A DNA stretch of 17,302 bases, taken from positions 1 to 17,302 of the forward strand of contig DUPI01000066.1 of the NCBI GenBank assembly GCA_012838395.1, written 5' to 3'. Shown piece after piece: positions 1-7,360 of this stretch. Positions within the stretch are counted from its first letter, which is position 1; every line of letters starts with the position of its first letter. The stretch comes from Mollicutes bacterium (GTDB taxonomy: Bacteria; Bacillota_I; Bacilli_A; RF39; UBA660). A program made the position numbers and the translations under genes. The notes beneath the pieces were generated by a model. The model did not search any database and was not told the DNA's origin. It worked only from the letters and a program-made list of their open reading frames with translations.

Positions 1-1023
1 GGAAAAAAAATTTATGTTACCGTTAATATTATTTTACACAATCAAGAAGCTAAACAATTATTATCGTATTTAAAAGATTTAGAAAGTGCCAATGTTGATG
101 CTATTATTGTAAGTGATCCAGGGGTGTTGGATCTTGCATTAAAGGAGACTAATTTAGAAGTTCATTTATCAACCCAACAATCAACCCTTAACTCAGAAGC
201 GGCTGCTTTTTGGAAAGAGCGAGGTATAACTAGAATTGTTATGGCTCGTGAAACAACTAAACAAGCTTTAATTGATGTCAAAAGTAAAGTAGATATTGAA
301 TTAGAAACATTTATTCACGGTGCAATGTGTGCGTCGCTTAGCGGAAGATGTGTCTTATCAAACTTTTTAACCTCTCGTGATGCTAACCGTGGTGGATGTA
401 GTCAAGTATGTCGCTTTGAATTTGATTTGAAAGATAATGATCAAAAAAAAATAATGTCACCCAAAGATTTTACTTTTTGTACTAAGGATTTAATAATGCT
501 AAAACATATACCAACAATGATTGATATTGGAATATCTTCTTTCAAAATAGAAGGAAGAATGCGTTCAATTTATTACATTGCGACAGTTGTTAGTACTTAC
601 CGAAAAGTAATTGATGAATATTGTAACAATCCGGAAAATTATCAATATAATGAAGAATATGAAAAAATATTAAGTCGATGTGCTAATAGGGAAGCCATAG
701 ATCAATTTTTTGATACTACTTGTAATAAAGATTATCAATATTATATCGGTCGTCAAGAAGTTTCAAATCAGGATTTTCTAGGTGTTATTAAAGACTATGA
801 TATTAATACTAAAATGGCAACTATTGAACAGCGAAATTATTTTAAAAAGGGTGATACCGTTGAAATTTTTGGTCCAAATATGGAAACTATAACATTAACA
901 ATTAATGAAATATATGATGAAGATAATAATTTAATTGATGTAGTTAGACACCCACTTCAAATTGTTAAAATTAAAATAAATGAACGAATTAATCAAAATA
1001 ATTTGATTAGAAAAAAATATTAA
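1..1023 (+). CDS. trhP2: Peptidase U32-family tRNA hydroxylation protein, TrhP2/YrrO-like (5' end outside window)
   Basis: The reading frame is open from base 1 to TAA at 1021-1023, so the gene starts before the window; a GTG at 124 is internal and conserved family sequence precedes it. About 340 residues are visible. The U32 signature is present (ETFIHGAMC...GRC...S, bases about 301-360) with four cysteines spaced C-x6-C-x15-C-x3-C, the pattern expected for the iron-sulfur site of this family. The KIEGRM segment near 547-564 is also family-typical. A further domain of about 90 residues follows, which fits the longer TrhP2/YrrO type (about 420 aa) better than short TrhP1. Family members take part in prephenate-dependent 5-hydroxyuridine formation at tRNA position 34; they are named peptidases for historical reasons. 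In B. subtilis yrrN-yrrO-udk-greA are adjacent, and greA follows here, which supports the call. The family is certain, the paralogue assignment likely. Confidence 0.82.
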   Translation, partial: GKKIYVTVNIILHNQEAKQLLSYLKDLESANVDAIIVSDPGVLDLALKETNLEVHLSTQQSTLNSEAAAFWKERGITRIVMARETTKQALIDVKSKVDIELETFIHGAMCASLSGRCVLSNFLTSRDANRGGCSQVCRFEFDLKDNDQKKIMSPKDFTFCTKDLIMLKHIPTMIDIGISSFKIEGRMRSIYYIATVVSTYRKVIDEYCNNPENYQYNEEYEKILSRCANREAIDQFFDTTCNKDYQYYIGRQEVSNQDFLGVIKDYDINTKMATIEQRNYFKKGDTVEIFGPNMETITLTINEIYDEDNNLIDVVRHPLQIVKIKINERINQNNLIRKKY

Positions 1024-1037
1024 TAGAATATATTTTT
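1013..1037 (+). terminator. Weak A/U-only intrinsic terminator overlapping the trhP2 stop
   Basis: An 8-bp inverted repeat pairs 1013-1020 (AAAAATAT) with 1030-1037 (ATATTTTT). The 9-nt loop contains the TAA stop codon. The 3' arm itself supplies the U-tract. The stem has no G-C pairs, so termination may be leaky. Confidence 0.35.
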
Positions 1038-1100
1038 AGCAAATGAGTACAATAGTTTAAGGTTTCAGAAAGGACTCAATTGGCATAAGTTGGAAAAAAG

Positions 1101-1129
1101 TTGACAAATATTGTAAAGTATAGTATTAT
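1101..1129 (+). promoter_or_regulatory. Sigma-A-type promoter of greA
   Basis: A perfect -35 TTGACA (1101-1106) is followed by a 17-nt spacer and -10 TATTAT (1124-1129, five of six consensus bases). The predicted transcription start is near 1136, giving greA a leader of about 30 nt. Confidence 0.8.
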
Positions 1130-1164
1130 GTTTTAAGTTTAAATTAAAAGAGGTGAATAAAATA

Positions 1165-1632
1165 ATGAGTACAAAAGAAATATATTTAACCGAAGCTGGT
1201 TATGAGGAAATAAAAAAGGAATTAGAATTTTTAAAAACAGAAAAAAGACCAGAAGTTATAGAAGCTTTGAAAGAAGCAAGAGCTTTAGGTGATTTAAGTG
1301 AAAATGCTGAATATGATTCAGCAAGAAATGAACAAGGAATGTTAGAAGCTAAAATTAAAGAATTAGAAGTTACGCTTGAACATGCAATTGTTGTTAAAAA
1401 TGTTAAAAAAGATAAAGTAGCTATTGGAAATAGTGTTAAATTAGAATATTTAGAAGACGGAGATATTGATGTTTATTCAATTGTCGGGAATAAAGAAGCT
1501 GACCCATTTAAAAATAAAATTTCTAATGAATCGCCAATTGCTAAAGCTATTACAGGTTTATCTGTTGGTGATGTAGCAACAGTTGATAGTCAAAACGGAA
1601 AATATGATGTTAAAGTTATAGAAATATTTTAA
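1165..1632 (+). CDS. greA: Transcription elongation factor GreA
   Basis: GreA binds the secondary channel of RNA polymerase and stimulates cleavage of the backtracked transcript 3' end, rescuing stalled complexes. The start chosen is ATG 1165, placed 9 nt after the Shine-Dalgarno AGAGGTG; an in-frame GTG at 1153 lies inside that Shine-Dalgarno and is rejected. The product is 155 aa, close to the usual 158. The N-terminal coiled-coil hairpin (about residues 1-75) carries the tip motif GDLSENAEYDSA, with acidic D43 and E46 corresponding to the catalytic tip pair. The C-terminal FKBP-like half contains NESPIAKAITGLSVGD. The gene has its own promoter and an intrinsic terminator overlapping its stop, so it looks monocistronic. 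Identity is essentially certain. Confidence 0.97.
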   Translation: MSTKEIYLTEAGYEEIKKELEFLKTEKRPEVIEALKEARALGDLSENAEYDSARNEQGMLEAKIKELEVTLEHAIVVKNVKKDKVAIGNSVKLEYLEDGDIDVYSIVGNKEADPFKNKISNESPIAKAITGLSVGDVATVDSQNGKYDVKVIEIF

Positions 1633-1650
1633 GAAAAATATTTCTTTTTT
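1621..1650 (+). terminator. Intrinsic terminator of greA
   Basis: A perfect 10-bp inverted repeat, GAAATATTTT (1621-1630) with AAAATATTTC (1635-1644), has a 4-nt loop AAGA and is followed by six T (1645-1650). The 5' arm is the last three codons of greA, and the stop codon runs into the loop. Confidence 0.75.
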
Positions 1651-1659
1651 ATTTATTAA

Positions 1660-1687
1660 TTGACAATCATTGTTAAAATGTTATAAT
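1660..1687 (+). promoter_or_regulatory. Full-consensus promoter upstream of the metallophosphoesterase
   Basis: Perfect TTGACA (1660-1665), 16-nt spacer, perfect TATAAT (1682-1687). It lies directly after the greA terminator. By sequence it is the strongest-looking promoter in the window, which is notable because a terminator-like hairpin and non-ideal start codons follow it. Confidence 0.8.
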
Positions 1688-1705
1688 TTAATTGTAGGTG
1701 GATAT

Positions 1706-1744
1706 ATGAACACAATAGCTAATTTAGTAAATTATTATGAATAA
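1706..1744 (+). CDS. Possible 12-codon leader peptide before the metallophosphoesterase
   Basis: A short reading frame starts at ATG 1706 after a good Shine-Dalgarno (AGGTGG, 1696-1701) and ends at TAA 1742-1744. It encodes MNTIANLVNYYE. It sits immediately after the consensus promoter, and its stop codon abuts the 5' arm of the hairpin at 1743-1769. A ribosome finishing the peptide would cover that arm. This layout resembles attenuator or coupling leaders, but the peptide is not recognised and the frame is short enough to be chance. Confidence 0.35.
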   Translation: MNTIANLVNYYE

Positions 1745-1772
1745 TAGAGAGGATTAATGCCCCTCTATTTTT
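1743..1772 (+). promoter_or_regulatory. Terminator-like hairpin sequestering a start site (candidate attenuator)
   Basis: AATAGAGAGG (1743-1752) pairs with CCCCTCTATT (1760-1769) apart from one A-C mismatch, around a 7-nt loop, and is followed by TTT. T is continuous from 1768 to 1772. The 5' arm contains a Shine-Dalgarno-like GAGAGG and the loop contains ATG 1757, so the structure could both terminate transcription and hide one translation start. Its position between promoter and coding region suggests regulation; the mechanism is inference. Confidence 0.45.
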
Positions 1773-1792
1773 ATAATGGGAGGAGTGATTTT

Positions 1793-3631
1793 TTGAAAAT
1801 TGATTACAATTTGACTTTAATTATGTATGCTAAACTGTTAAAGAGTCAAAAACTTATTAAGACATGGGATGATGGAGCAAGAATTTATTATGAGATTGAA
1901 AAGCAAGAAATATCACCAGCAACTTTAAGTAATCAAGCAAAGAAACTATTAATGAGTTCTGTTAACCTACAACTATTATTTGATTATTGCGAGTTAACTG
2001 ATAAGCTAACAAGGAAAATTGAAATAGAAGAAGAACCATTAAAAGAAGAAAATAGTGATTTAAAATTAACCACTGATACGATTGTGAGAACATTATCAAT
2101 TCCTAAAGAAGGCTATAAAAAGATTTTTGATATTGATATTGAAATGGATTCTAAAGAACTAATTAGAAAAAAGATAGTGAACAAAATAAGTGATGATGTA
2201 TTTTTACTTAATTATTTAGGCTTTAATCCAGGGCAATATGAAGTGCAAAAAATTACTAGTGGGGCTTGGACAACGCCAGTTAAGGTAGAAAACGTTGATG
2301 GGGAAAAAACAGTTGAAATTGTTTTAAATGAGAAATTTAGTGTCTCAATAAGTAAACGTAAAAACGCTCTACTTTATTATACTAAAGAAGAATGTGACGA
2401 GTGGTTAGATCAATTCTTAAAAACTCGAAAAATCACACCCTTTGACTTTTTTGAAGAACAACCTAAAAGACGGGGAAGGAAGCCTCTCAAAGAGAAATAT
2501 AATGATGATTTAATTATGGTTTGTCCCGGGTTAGAACTTCATTTAGGAAAACTAGGATCAGTTGTTGACTTTGAAGATTATTCAACTAAACAGGCGATGT
2601 GGAGAATAAAAAAAGTAACTTATGACATGCTTGAATATCAAGAAAAGCACAATGCTTCGGCTTTAGTTCTTGGGGTTGGAAATGATTATTATAATAGTGA
2701 TACTGTTGATGATAAAACAACAGCAGGAACACCTCAATATAATGATAGTCGTTTTAAAGAAGTTTACTTATGGGGAAAGATTGGTTATTTACAAATGATC
2801 GAAACCTTAAAAACAAAATTTGATAAAGTTGTTTTAAAAGGTAATCCAGGAAATCATGATGAAAAATCAAGTTTTAGTTTATTTACTAATATTTATGATG
2901 TTTATAATATTACTAAAGATCCTAAAGTTGAAGTATCATTTTCTTATAAGGATTTAAGATATACGACTTGTTATGAGTATGGAAATAATTTAATTATTTT
3001 TTCTCATGGTAAAAGTCCTGAGGGGAAAAACATAACTGATAAAGCATTGGCTGAATCAATTAAATATCAATTTCCTAAAGAGTACGATAGTGCCAAAAAT
3101 GTGTATGTTTTTGCAGGACACCTTCATCAAGATTCTGAAAATAAATTTGATAAAGTTACAATTCTAAGAACAGCTTCTTTAACAGGAGTTGAAAACTGGC
3201 ACTACTCAAATTTATATTTGGGTCAACGCCAAGGTCACACTGTTTACTTGATTGACAAAAACAAAGGTTATGTGGGAAAAAATAATATTACTTTAACTGA
3301 TGATGATAAAAAGAAAAAAATCAGAAGTATTAATCGAGATAAAGAGACTAATGTCTTTGATACTATGACCGATACATTAAATCTAAATGATGAAAATTAT
3401 TTGAATGAAAAAAGAAAAAAAGAATTAGCGCAAATTAAAAGACAAATAACTAATATATCTAAAAAACAACGTTTAGTTGTTGAAGCTATTGGTGAGGTTT
3501 TAAATTTAGATATGACTAAGTATACTGAGGAAGAAATTTCTAATTTAATGAATATTTTAGGATATCAAGAAGAAATCAAACCATTAGAAACTAAAAAAGA
3601 ATTAATATTAAAGTATAAGAACAAAAATTAA
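1793..3631 (+). CDS. Phage-type calcineurin-like metallophosphoesterase
   Basis: The protein has about 612 aa. TTG 1793 is preferred because GGGAGGAG (1778-1785) lies 7-9 nt upstream; ATG 1757 is an alternative (624 aa) whose Shine-Dalgarno lies in the hairpin. The metallophosphatase core spans about residues 240-480: E248-L-H250, G-N297-D298 with D303, G-N354-H355-D356, S-H405-G and G-H443-L-H445. These match the canonical motifs DxH, GD, GNHD, H and GHxH, except that the first Asp appears as Glu. The N-terminal 240 residues are of unknown fold and hold an AT-hook-like patch RRGRKP (226-231). The C-terminal 130 residues are Lys/Glu-rich. The architecture recalls phosphoesterases of Firmicutes phages; that likeness is from memory. 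The substrate is unknown: nucleic acid is plausible given the basic patch. The gene has its own promoter and terminator and sits alone between greA and tig. Confidence 0.75.
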   Translation: MKIDYNLTLIMYAKLLKSQKLIKTWDDGARIYYEIEKQEISPATLSNQAKKLLMSSVNLQLLFDYCELTDKLTRKIEIEEEPLKEENSDLKLTTDTIVRTLSIPKEGYKKIFDIDIEMDSKELIRKKIVNKISDDVFLLNYLGFNPGQYEVQKITSGAWTTPVKVENVDGEKTVEIVLNEKFSVSISKRKNALLYYTKEECDEWLDQFLKTRKITPFDFFEEQPKRRGRKPLKEKYNDDLIMVCPGLELHLGKLGSVVDFEDYSTKQAMWRIKKVTYDMLEYQEKHNASALVLGVGNDYYNSDTVDDKTTAGTPQYNDSRFKEVYLWGKIGYLQMIETLKTKFDKVVLKGNPGNHDEKSSFSLFTNIYDVYNITKDPKVEVSFSYKDLRYTTCYEYGNNLIIFSHGKSPEGKNITDKALAESIKYQFPKEYDSAKNVYVFAGHLHQDSENKFDKVTILRTASLTGVENWHYSNLYLGQRQGHTVYLIDKNKGYVGKNNITLTDDDKKKKIRSINRDKETNVFDTMTDTLNLNDENYLNEKRKKELAQIKRQITNISKKQRLVVEAIGEVLNLDMTKYTEEEISNLMNILGYQEEIKPLETKKELILKYKNKN

Positions 3632-3637
3632 GAGATG

Positions 3638-3663
3638 TTTAGTTTAAAACTAAATATTTTTTT
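3638..3663 (+). terminator. Intrinsic terminator after the metallophosphoesterase
   Basis: A 7-bp stem TTTAGTT (3638-3644) / AACTAAA (3648-3654) with a 3-nt loop is followed by TA and seven T (3657-3663). Confidence 0.65.
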
Positions 3664-3672
3664 GGTAAAAAC

Positions 3673-3701
3673 TTGTAAAACAAATGAATATATTATATAC
3701 T
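3673..3701 (+). promoter_or_regulatory. Promoter of tig
   Basis: -35 TTGTAA (3673-3678), 17-nt spacer, -10 TATACT (3696-3701). The start codon is only 22 nt past the -10, so the leader would be about 15 nt, beginning near the Shine-Dalgarno. Confidence 0.6.
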
Positions 3702-3723
3702 ATTTAAGTATGAGGAGGAATTT

Positions 3724-4971
3724 ATGGAAAACAAAAATATAAAAACAATTACAATTAAAATTGAAGGTGAGGAATGGCAACATGCTTTAGATCATGCTTT
3801 TGAACATGCTAATTCAAAGGCTAAGATAGATGGCTTTAGACCAGGTAAAGCTCCTAAAGAAGTATTTTTAAAGAAATACGGGAAAGAATCTTTATATATG
3901 GAAGCTGCAGATCATGCTTTAAATGATGCTTATGTTAAAATATTACAAGAAAACAAAGATTTGGAAATTGTTGCTCAACCAGATGTTAATTTAACTAATG
4001 TTGATGAAAATGGAGTTGAATTTGTTTTTACTTTAACTCTTAAACCAGAAGTTAAATTAGGTAAATATAAGAACTTAAATATTAAAAAAGAAGAAGTTAA
4101 AGTAACTGATGAAGAAGTTGAACAAGCTCTAAATCAAACTTTAGAAAATTATGCTGAGGTTAGTGTTAAAGAAGGTGCGATTGAGCAAGGAGATACAGCT
4201 ATCATCGATTTTGAAGGTTTTAAAGATGATGTTGCTTTTGAAGGTGGCAAGGGTGAAAATTATTCTTTAAAGATTGGGAGTAATACTTTTATTCCGGGAT
4301 TTGAAGAACAACTTATTGGACTTAAAAAAGGTGATACCAAAGATGTTAAATTAACATTCCCAGAAGACTACCACAGTGAAGAGTTAAAAGGGCAACCAGT
4401 TGTCTTTAAAGTAACTGTTAACGAAGTAAAAGGAACGGTTATTCCTGAATTAAACAAAGAATTCTTTGAAGATTTAGGACTTGAAGGAATTGAGACTAAA
4501 GAAGCTTTAGAAAAACAATTAAGAGAAAATATCCAAGCGAGAAAAGAAGCGGATACTGAAAATAAATATATTGATCAATTATTAGAAGAAAGCGCTAAAG
4601 ATATGGAAGTAGATATTCCAGAAGTGATGATTGATGAAGAGTTATCACGAATGCTTGGTCAATATTCTGAAAACTTAAAAATGCAAGGATTAACTTTAGA
4701 GCAATTTTATCAATTTACTAACTCGGATGAAAATGCCTTGAAAGAACAAATGAAACCAGAGGCAACTACTCGCGTAAAGTATCGTTTGATGTTAGAAGAA
4801 ATTGTAAAACAAGAAAAAATAGAAATAACTGATGAAAGAGCTAAAGAAGAAGTTTTAAAGTTAGCTGGCAAATATCAAATGGATGAAGAAGAGTTTTTAA
4901 AATTATTCGGTGGAATAGATATGGTTAAATATGATTTGCAAATGCGTGCTGCAATTGAAGTCATGAAATAA
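3724..4971 (+). CDS. tig: Trigger factor (ribosome-bound chaperone and peptidyl-prolyl isomerase)
   Basis: Trigger factor docks near the ribosome exit tunnel and shields nascent chains. ATG 3724 follows a strong GAGGAGG. Three parts are visible in 415 aa. The N-terminal ribosome-binding domain carries the signature GFRPGKAP (37-44). The FKBP-type isomerase domain spans about 156-236 (GDTAIIDFEGF through VTVNEVKG). A C-terminal helical chaperone domain follows (PELNKEFFEDLG onwards), rich in Lys and Glu. The N-terminus is about 9 residues shorter than in E. coli and appears to lack the first strand of the ribosome-binding domain; the Shine-Dalgarno position leaves no room for a longer start. 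The gene has its own promoter and is followed after about 110 nt by a strong terminator, so it is probably monocistronic. The usual neighbours clpX and clpP are not here. Confidence 0.96.
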   Translation: MENKNIKTITIKIEGEEWQHALDHAFEHANSKAKIDGFRPGKAPKEVFLKKYGKESLYMEAADHALNDAYVKILQENKDLEIVAQPDVNLTNVDENGVEFVFTLTLKPEVKLGKYKNLNIKKEEVKVTDEEVEQALNQTLENYAEVSVKEGAIEQGDTAIIDFEGFKDDVAFEGGKGENYSLKIGSNTFIPGFEEQLIGLKKGDTKDVKLTFPEDYHSEELKGQPVVFKVTVNEVKGTVIPELNKEFFEDLGLEGIETKEALEKQLRENIQARKEADTENKYIDQLLEESAKDMEVDIPEVMIDEELSRMLGQYSENLKMQGLTLEQFYQFTNSDENALKEQMKPEATTRVKYRLMLEEIVKQEKIEITDERAKEEVLKLAGKYQMDEEEFLKLFGGIDMVKYDLQMRAAIEVMK

Positions 4972-5081
4972 AAATAAAATAGTGTATACTAACTTTTTAT
5001 GCAAACTTTATAATTGGAATATTTGTATTTACTGCATGTTATTCAATATAAAAAAAGTAAACATAGAACTATCCAAAACAC

Positions 5082-5116
5082 AAAAAACATTAGGCAAGTT
5101 ACCTAATGTTTTTTTT
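5082..5116 (+). terminator. Strong intrinsic terminator after tig
   Basis: A perfect 13-bp stem pairs 5082-5094 (ending ACATTAGG) with 5102-5114 (starting CCTAATGT) around a 7-nt loop, and T runs from 5109 to 5116. The flanking A-run means it could also work on the minus strand. The 110 bases between tig and this hairpin hold no convincing gene. Confidence 0.85.
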
Positions 5117-5125
5117 CTTTAGCCA

Positions 5126-5134
5126 TGATATAAT
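5126..5134 (+). promoter_or_regulatory. Extended -10 promoter of priA
   Basis: TG-A-TATAAT, a perfect -10 with the extended TGn element. No good -35 is found 16-18 nt upstream because that stretch is the tig terminator T-run. The predicted start near 5141 falls on the Shine-Dalgarno of priA. Confidence 0.6.
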
Positions 5135-5153
5135 ATATAAGAAGGTGATGTTC

Positions 5154-7334
5154 ATGGTAGTTGAAGTACTAGTTGAAATAAAAGCAAAAAGAATTGATAA
5201 AACATTTACTTATAAAGTGCCTAATGATTTAATCACACAAATTGAAATAGGTAAACGTGTATTGGTTCCTTTTAATAATCGTAAATTAGAAGGTTTTATT
5301 TTAAAAATAGATAAAGATAAAAAAGATTATGATTATGAACTTAAAGACATTATTTCTGTTATCGACAAAGAGCCAGTCTTAAATGATGAATTAATTAAAC
5401 TAGGACGATATATTAGTAAAAAGACTTTATCACCATTGATATCTTCATATCAAACAATGTTACCTCAAGCTTTAAAAGCTAAAAAGGGATTAGTGGTTAA
5501 TAAAAAATATGAAAAATATTTAAAATTAAGTGATAGCTTTGATGCCACTAAAGTTAATAGTGAACAACAAAATCAAATTATTGACTTGATAAAAAAAGAT
5601 AAACGTTGTTTAAAAAAGGATTGCCAAAAAATTTCTTCATCAGCTGTTAAGACTTTGCTTGATAAAGGATTAATTATTGAAGAATTAGAAGAAGTTTATC
5701 GCTTAAATGATAATGCAATTAAAAAAACTAATAATATTGTTTTAAATAAAGATCAGAAAGTAGCGGTTGATCGTGTTAAAAGTTGTCTAACTAAATTTCA
5801 ACCTTTTTTATTACACGGTGTTACCGGAAGTGGAAAAACTGAAGTTTATATGAATATTATTGAACATGTTTTAAGTTTAGAAAAAGAGGCTATAGTTTTA
5901 GTTCCAGAAATTAGTTTGACACCACAAATGGTTACTAATTTTAAAAATAGGTTTGGTAGTCAAGTAGCGATTATTCACAGTCGTTTAAGTATGGGAGAAA
6001 AATATGATGAATGGCGAAAAATTGAAAACAAGGAAGTATCAATAGCAATTGGTGCTAGAAGTGCCGTATTCGCACCCTTTAACAATTTGGGTATCATTAT
6101 TATTGATGAAGAGCACTCGACTACTTATAAACAAGAAAATACACCTCGATATAATACTGTTGATGTTGCTATATATCGAGCCAGAAAGCATAATTGTCCA
6201 GTTGTTTTAGGCAGTGCAACTCCCTCAATTGAAAGTTATACTCGTGCTAAAATGGGTATATATGAATTATTAGAATTAAATAAAAGGGTAAATAACAATC
6301 CACCTCTTGTTAAATTAGTAGATATGAGAGAAGAAATAAAGCGTGGTAGAAGAATATTATCAAAAGTTTTATTGGATAATATTAATGAAACACTTGATCG
6401 AGGTGAGCAAGTAATTATCCTTTTAAATAGAAGGGGTTATACGACGGTTATGACTTGTCATGATTGTGGTACAACCGTTAAATGTCCTAATTGTGATATA
6501 CCTCTTATCTATCATAAAACAACAAATAATATGCGTTGTCACTACTGTGATTATAATATTAGCAAAATTAATATTTGTCCGAGTTGTCATAGTAAAGATA
6601 TTAATCAGTTTGGTTTAGGCACTCAAAAACTTGAAGAGGAAATTATAAAAACTTTTTCTAATGCTAGGGTTATTAGAATGGATGTTGATACAACTAGTAG
6701 AAAGGGTAGTCATGAAAAAATCATTGATGATTTTAAATCGGAAAAATATAATATTTTAATTGGAACTCAAATGATTGCTAAGGGACTTGATTTTGAAAAA
6801 GTTACTTTAGTTGGAGTCTTAAATGGAGATGCTTCATTAAATGTTCCTGATTTTAGAAGTGCTGAGAGAACTTTCCAATTGTTAAATCAAGTATCTGGTC
6901 GAGCTGGTCGAGGTAACTATGCCGGGAAAGTTATTATTCAAACATTTAATCAAGATCATTATAGTATTGTTTGTGCTATAAATAATAATTATTTGGGATT
7001 TTATAAAGAAGAAATAAACGTTCGAAAACAACTTGGATATCCTCCTTTTTATAACTTATCGCTTATTAAAATTTCAGGGTCTAATTATGATTTAGCACTA
7101 AAAGAATCTCAAAAAATAATTAATTATTTACAAGCAAAAGTGGATAATAGTGTTTTTTTATTAGGACCTAGTTCATCTAGTATGCCAAAAATAAATAACA
7201 TTTATTATATACAAATAGTAATTAAATATAAAAATACGAACAAACTAATACCATTACTTGATAATATAAATAATCTTTATAAAAACAATAATAAAGTGTT
7301 TGTTGACATCGATATTAATCCAATAAAATTATAG
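5154..7334 (+). CDS. priA: Primosomal protein N' / replication restart helicase PriA
   Basis: PriA recognises stalled forks and D-loops and reloads the replicative helicase. ATG 5154 is chosen because GAAGGTG (5141-5147) lies at the right distance. An in-frame ATG at 5148 is too close to that site, and ATG 5106 lies inside the upstream terminator. In 726 aa one sees the N-terminal DNA-binding domain (EVLVEIKAKRIDKTFTYKVP), Walker A GVTGSGKT (222-229), Walker B DEEH (318-321), the SF2 motif GSATPS, and a zinc region with four CxxC pairs (C435/438, 444/447, 462/465, 475/478). Helicase motifs GTQMIAKGLDF and QVSGRAGRG follow. All motifs needed for an active helicase are intact. fmt follows 42 nt later with no terminator between them, as in the Bacillus priA-def-fmt region, but def is absent. 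Confidence 0.97.
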   Translation: MVVEVLVEIKAKRIDKTFTYKVPNDLITQIEIGKRVLVPFNNRKLEGFILKIDKDKKDYDYELKDIISVIDKEPVLNDELIKLGRYISKKTLSPLISSYQTMLPQALKAKKGLVVNKKYEKYLKLSDSFDATKVNSEQQNQIIDLIKKDKRCLKKDCQKISSSAVKTLLDKGLIIEELEEVYRLNDNAIKKTNNIVLNKDQKVAVDRVKSCLTKFQPFLLHGVTGSGKTEVYMNIIEHVLSLEKEAIVLVPEISLTPQMVTNFKNRFGSQVAIIHSRLSMGEKYDEWRKIENKEVSIAIGARSAVFAPFNNLGIIIIDEEHSTTYKQENTPRYNTVDVAIYRARKHNCPVVLGSATPSIESYTRAKMGIYELLELNKRVNNNPPLVKLVDMREEIKRGRRILSKVLLDNINETLDRGEQVIILLNRRGYTTVMTCHDCGTTVKCPNCDIPLIYHKTTNNMRCHYCDYNISKINICPSCHSKDINQFGLGTQKLEEEIIKTFSNARVIRMDVDTTSRKGSHEKIIDDFKSEKYNILIGTQMIAKGLDFEKVTLVGVLNGDASLNVPDFRSAERTFQLLNQVSGRAGRGNYAGKVIIQTFNQDHYSIVCAINNNYLGFYKEEINVRKQLGYPPFYNLSLIKISGSNYDLALKESQKIINYLQAKVDNSVFLLGPSSSSMPKINNIYYIQIVIKYKNTNKLIPLLDNINNLYKNNNKVFVDIDINPIKL

Positions 7335-7351
7335 TTATTTTCTTGGATTTA

Positions 7352-7360
7352 TGATAAAAT
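7352..7360 (+). promoter_or_regulatory. Possible extended -10 element before fmt
   Basis: TG-A-TAAAAT lies 16 nt before the fmt start, in the same arrangement as at priA and ruvA. No -35 is evident. The implied start (about 7367) would fall on the Shine-Dalgarno, so this may be an internal promoter or chance in AT-rich DNA. Confidence 0.3.

Noticed and set aside
1024..1100. Searched for udk, a tRNA or a riboswitch between trhP2 and greA.
   Set aside because: Only about 77 bases precede the promoter; no frame, cloverleaf or conserved aptamer pattern is seen.
1153..1164. GTG start four codons upstream for GreA.
   Set aside because: The GTG is part of the Shine-Dalgarno AGAGGTG itself; ATG 1165 is correctly spaced.
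5023..5116. Possible small RNA ending at the tig terminator, from TTGTAT and TATAAA spaced 18 nt apart.
   Set aside because: The -35 matches only three of six bases and the interval is low-complexity AT; the terminator is explained by tig.
5106..5153. Longer N-terminus of PriA from ATG 5106.
   Set aside because: That ATG is in the 3' arm of a strong terminator and upstream of the priA -10, and the added residues are a run of Phe from the T-tract.
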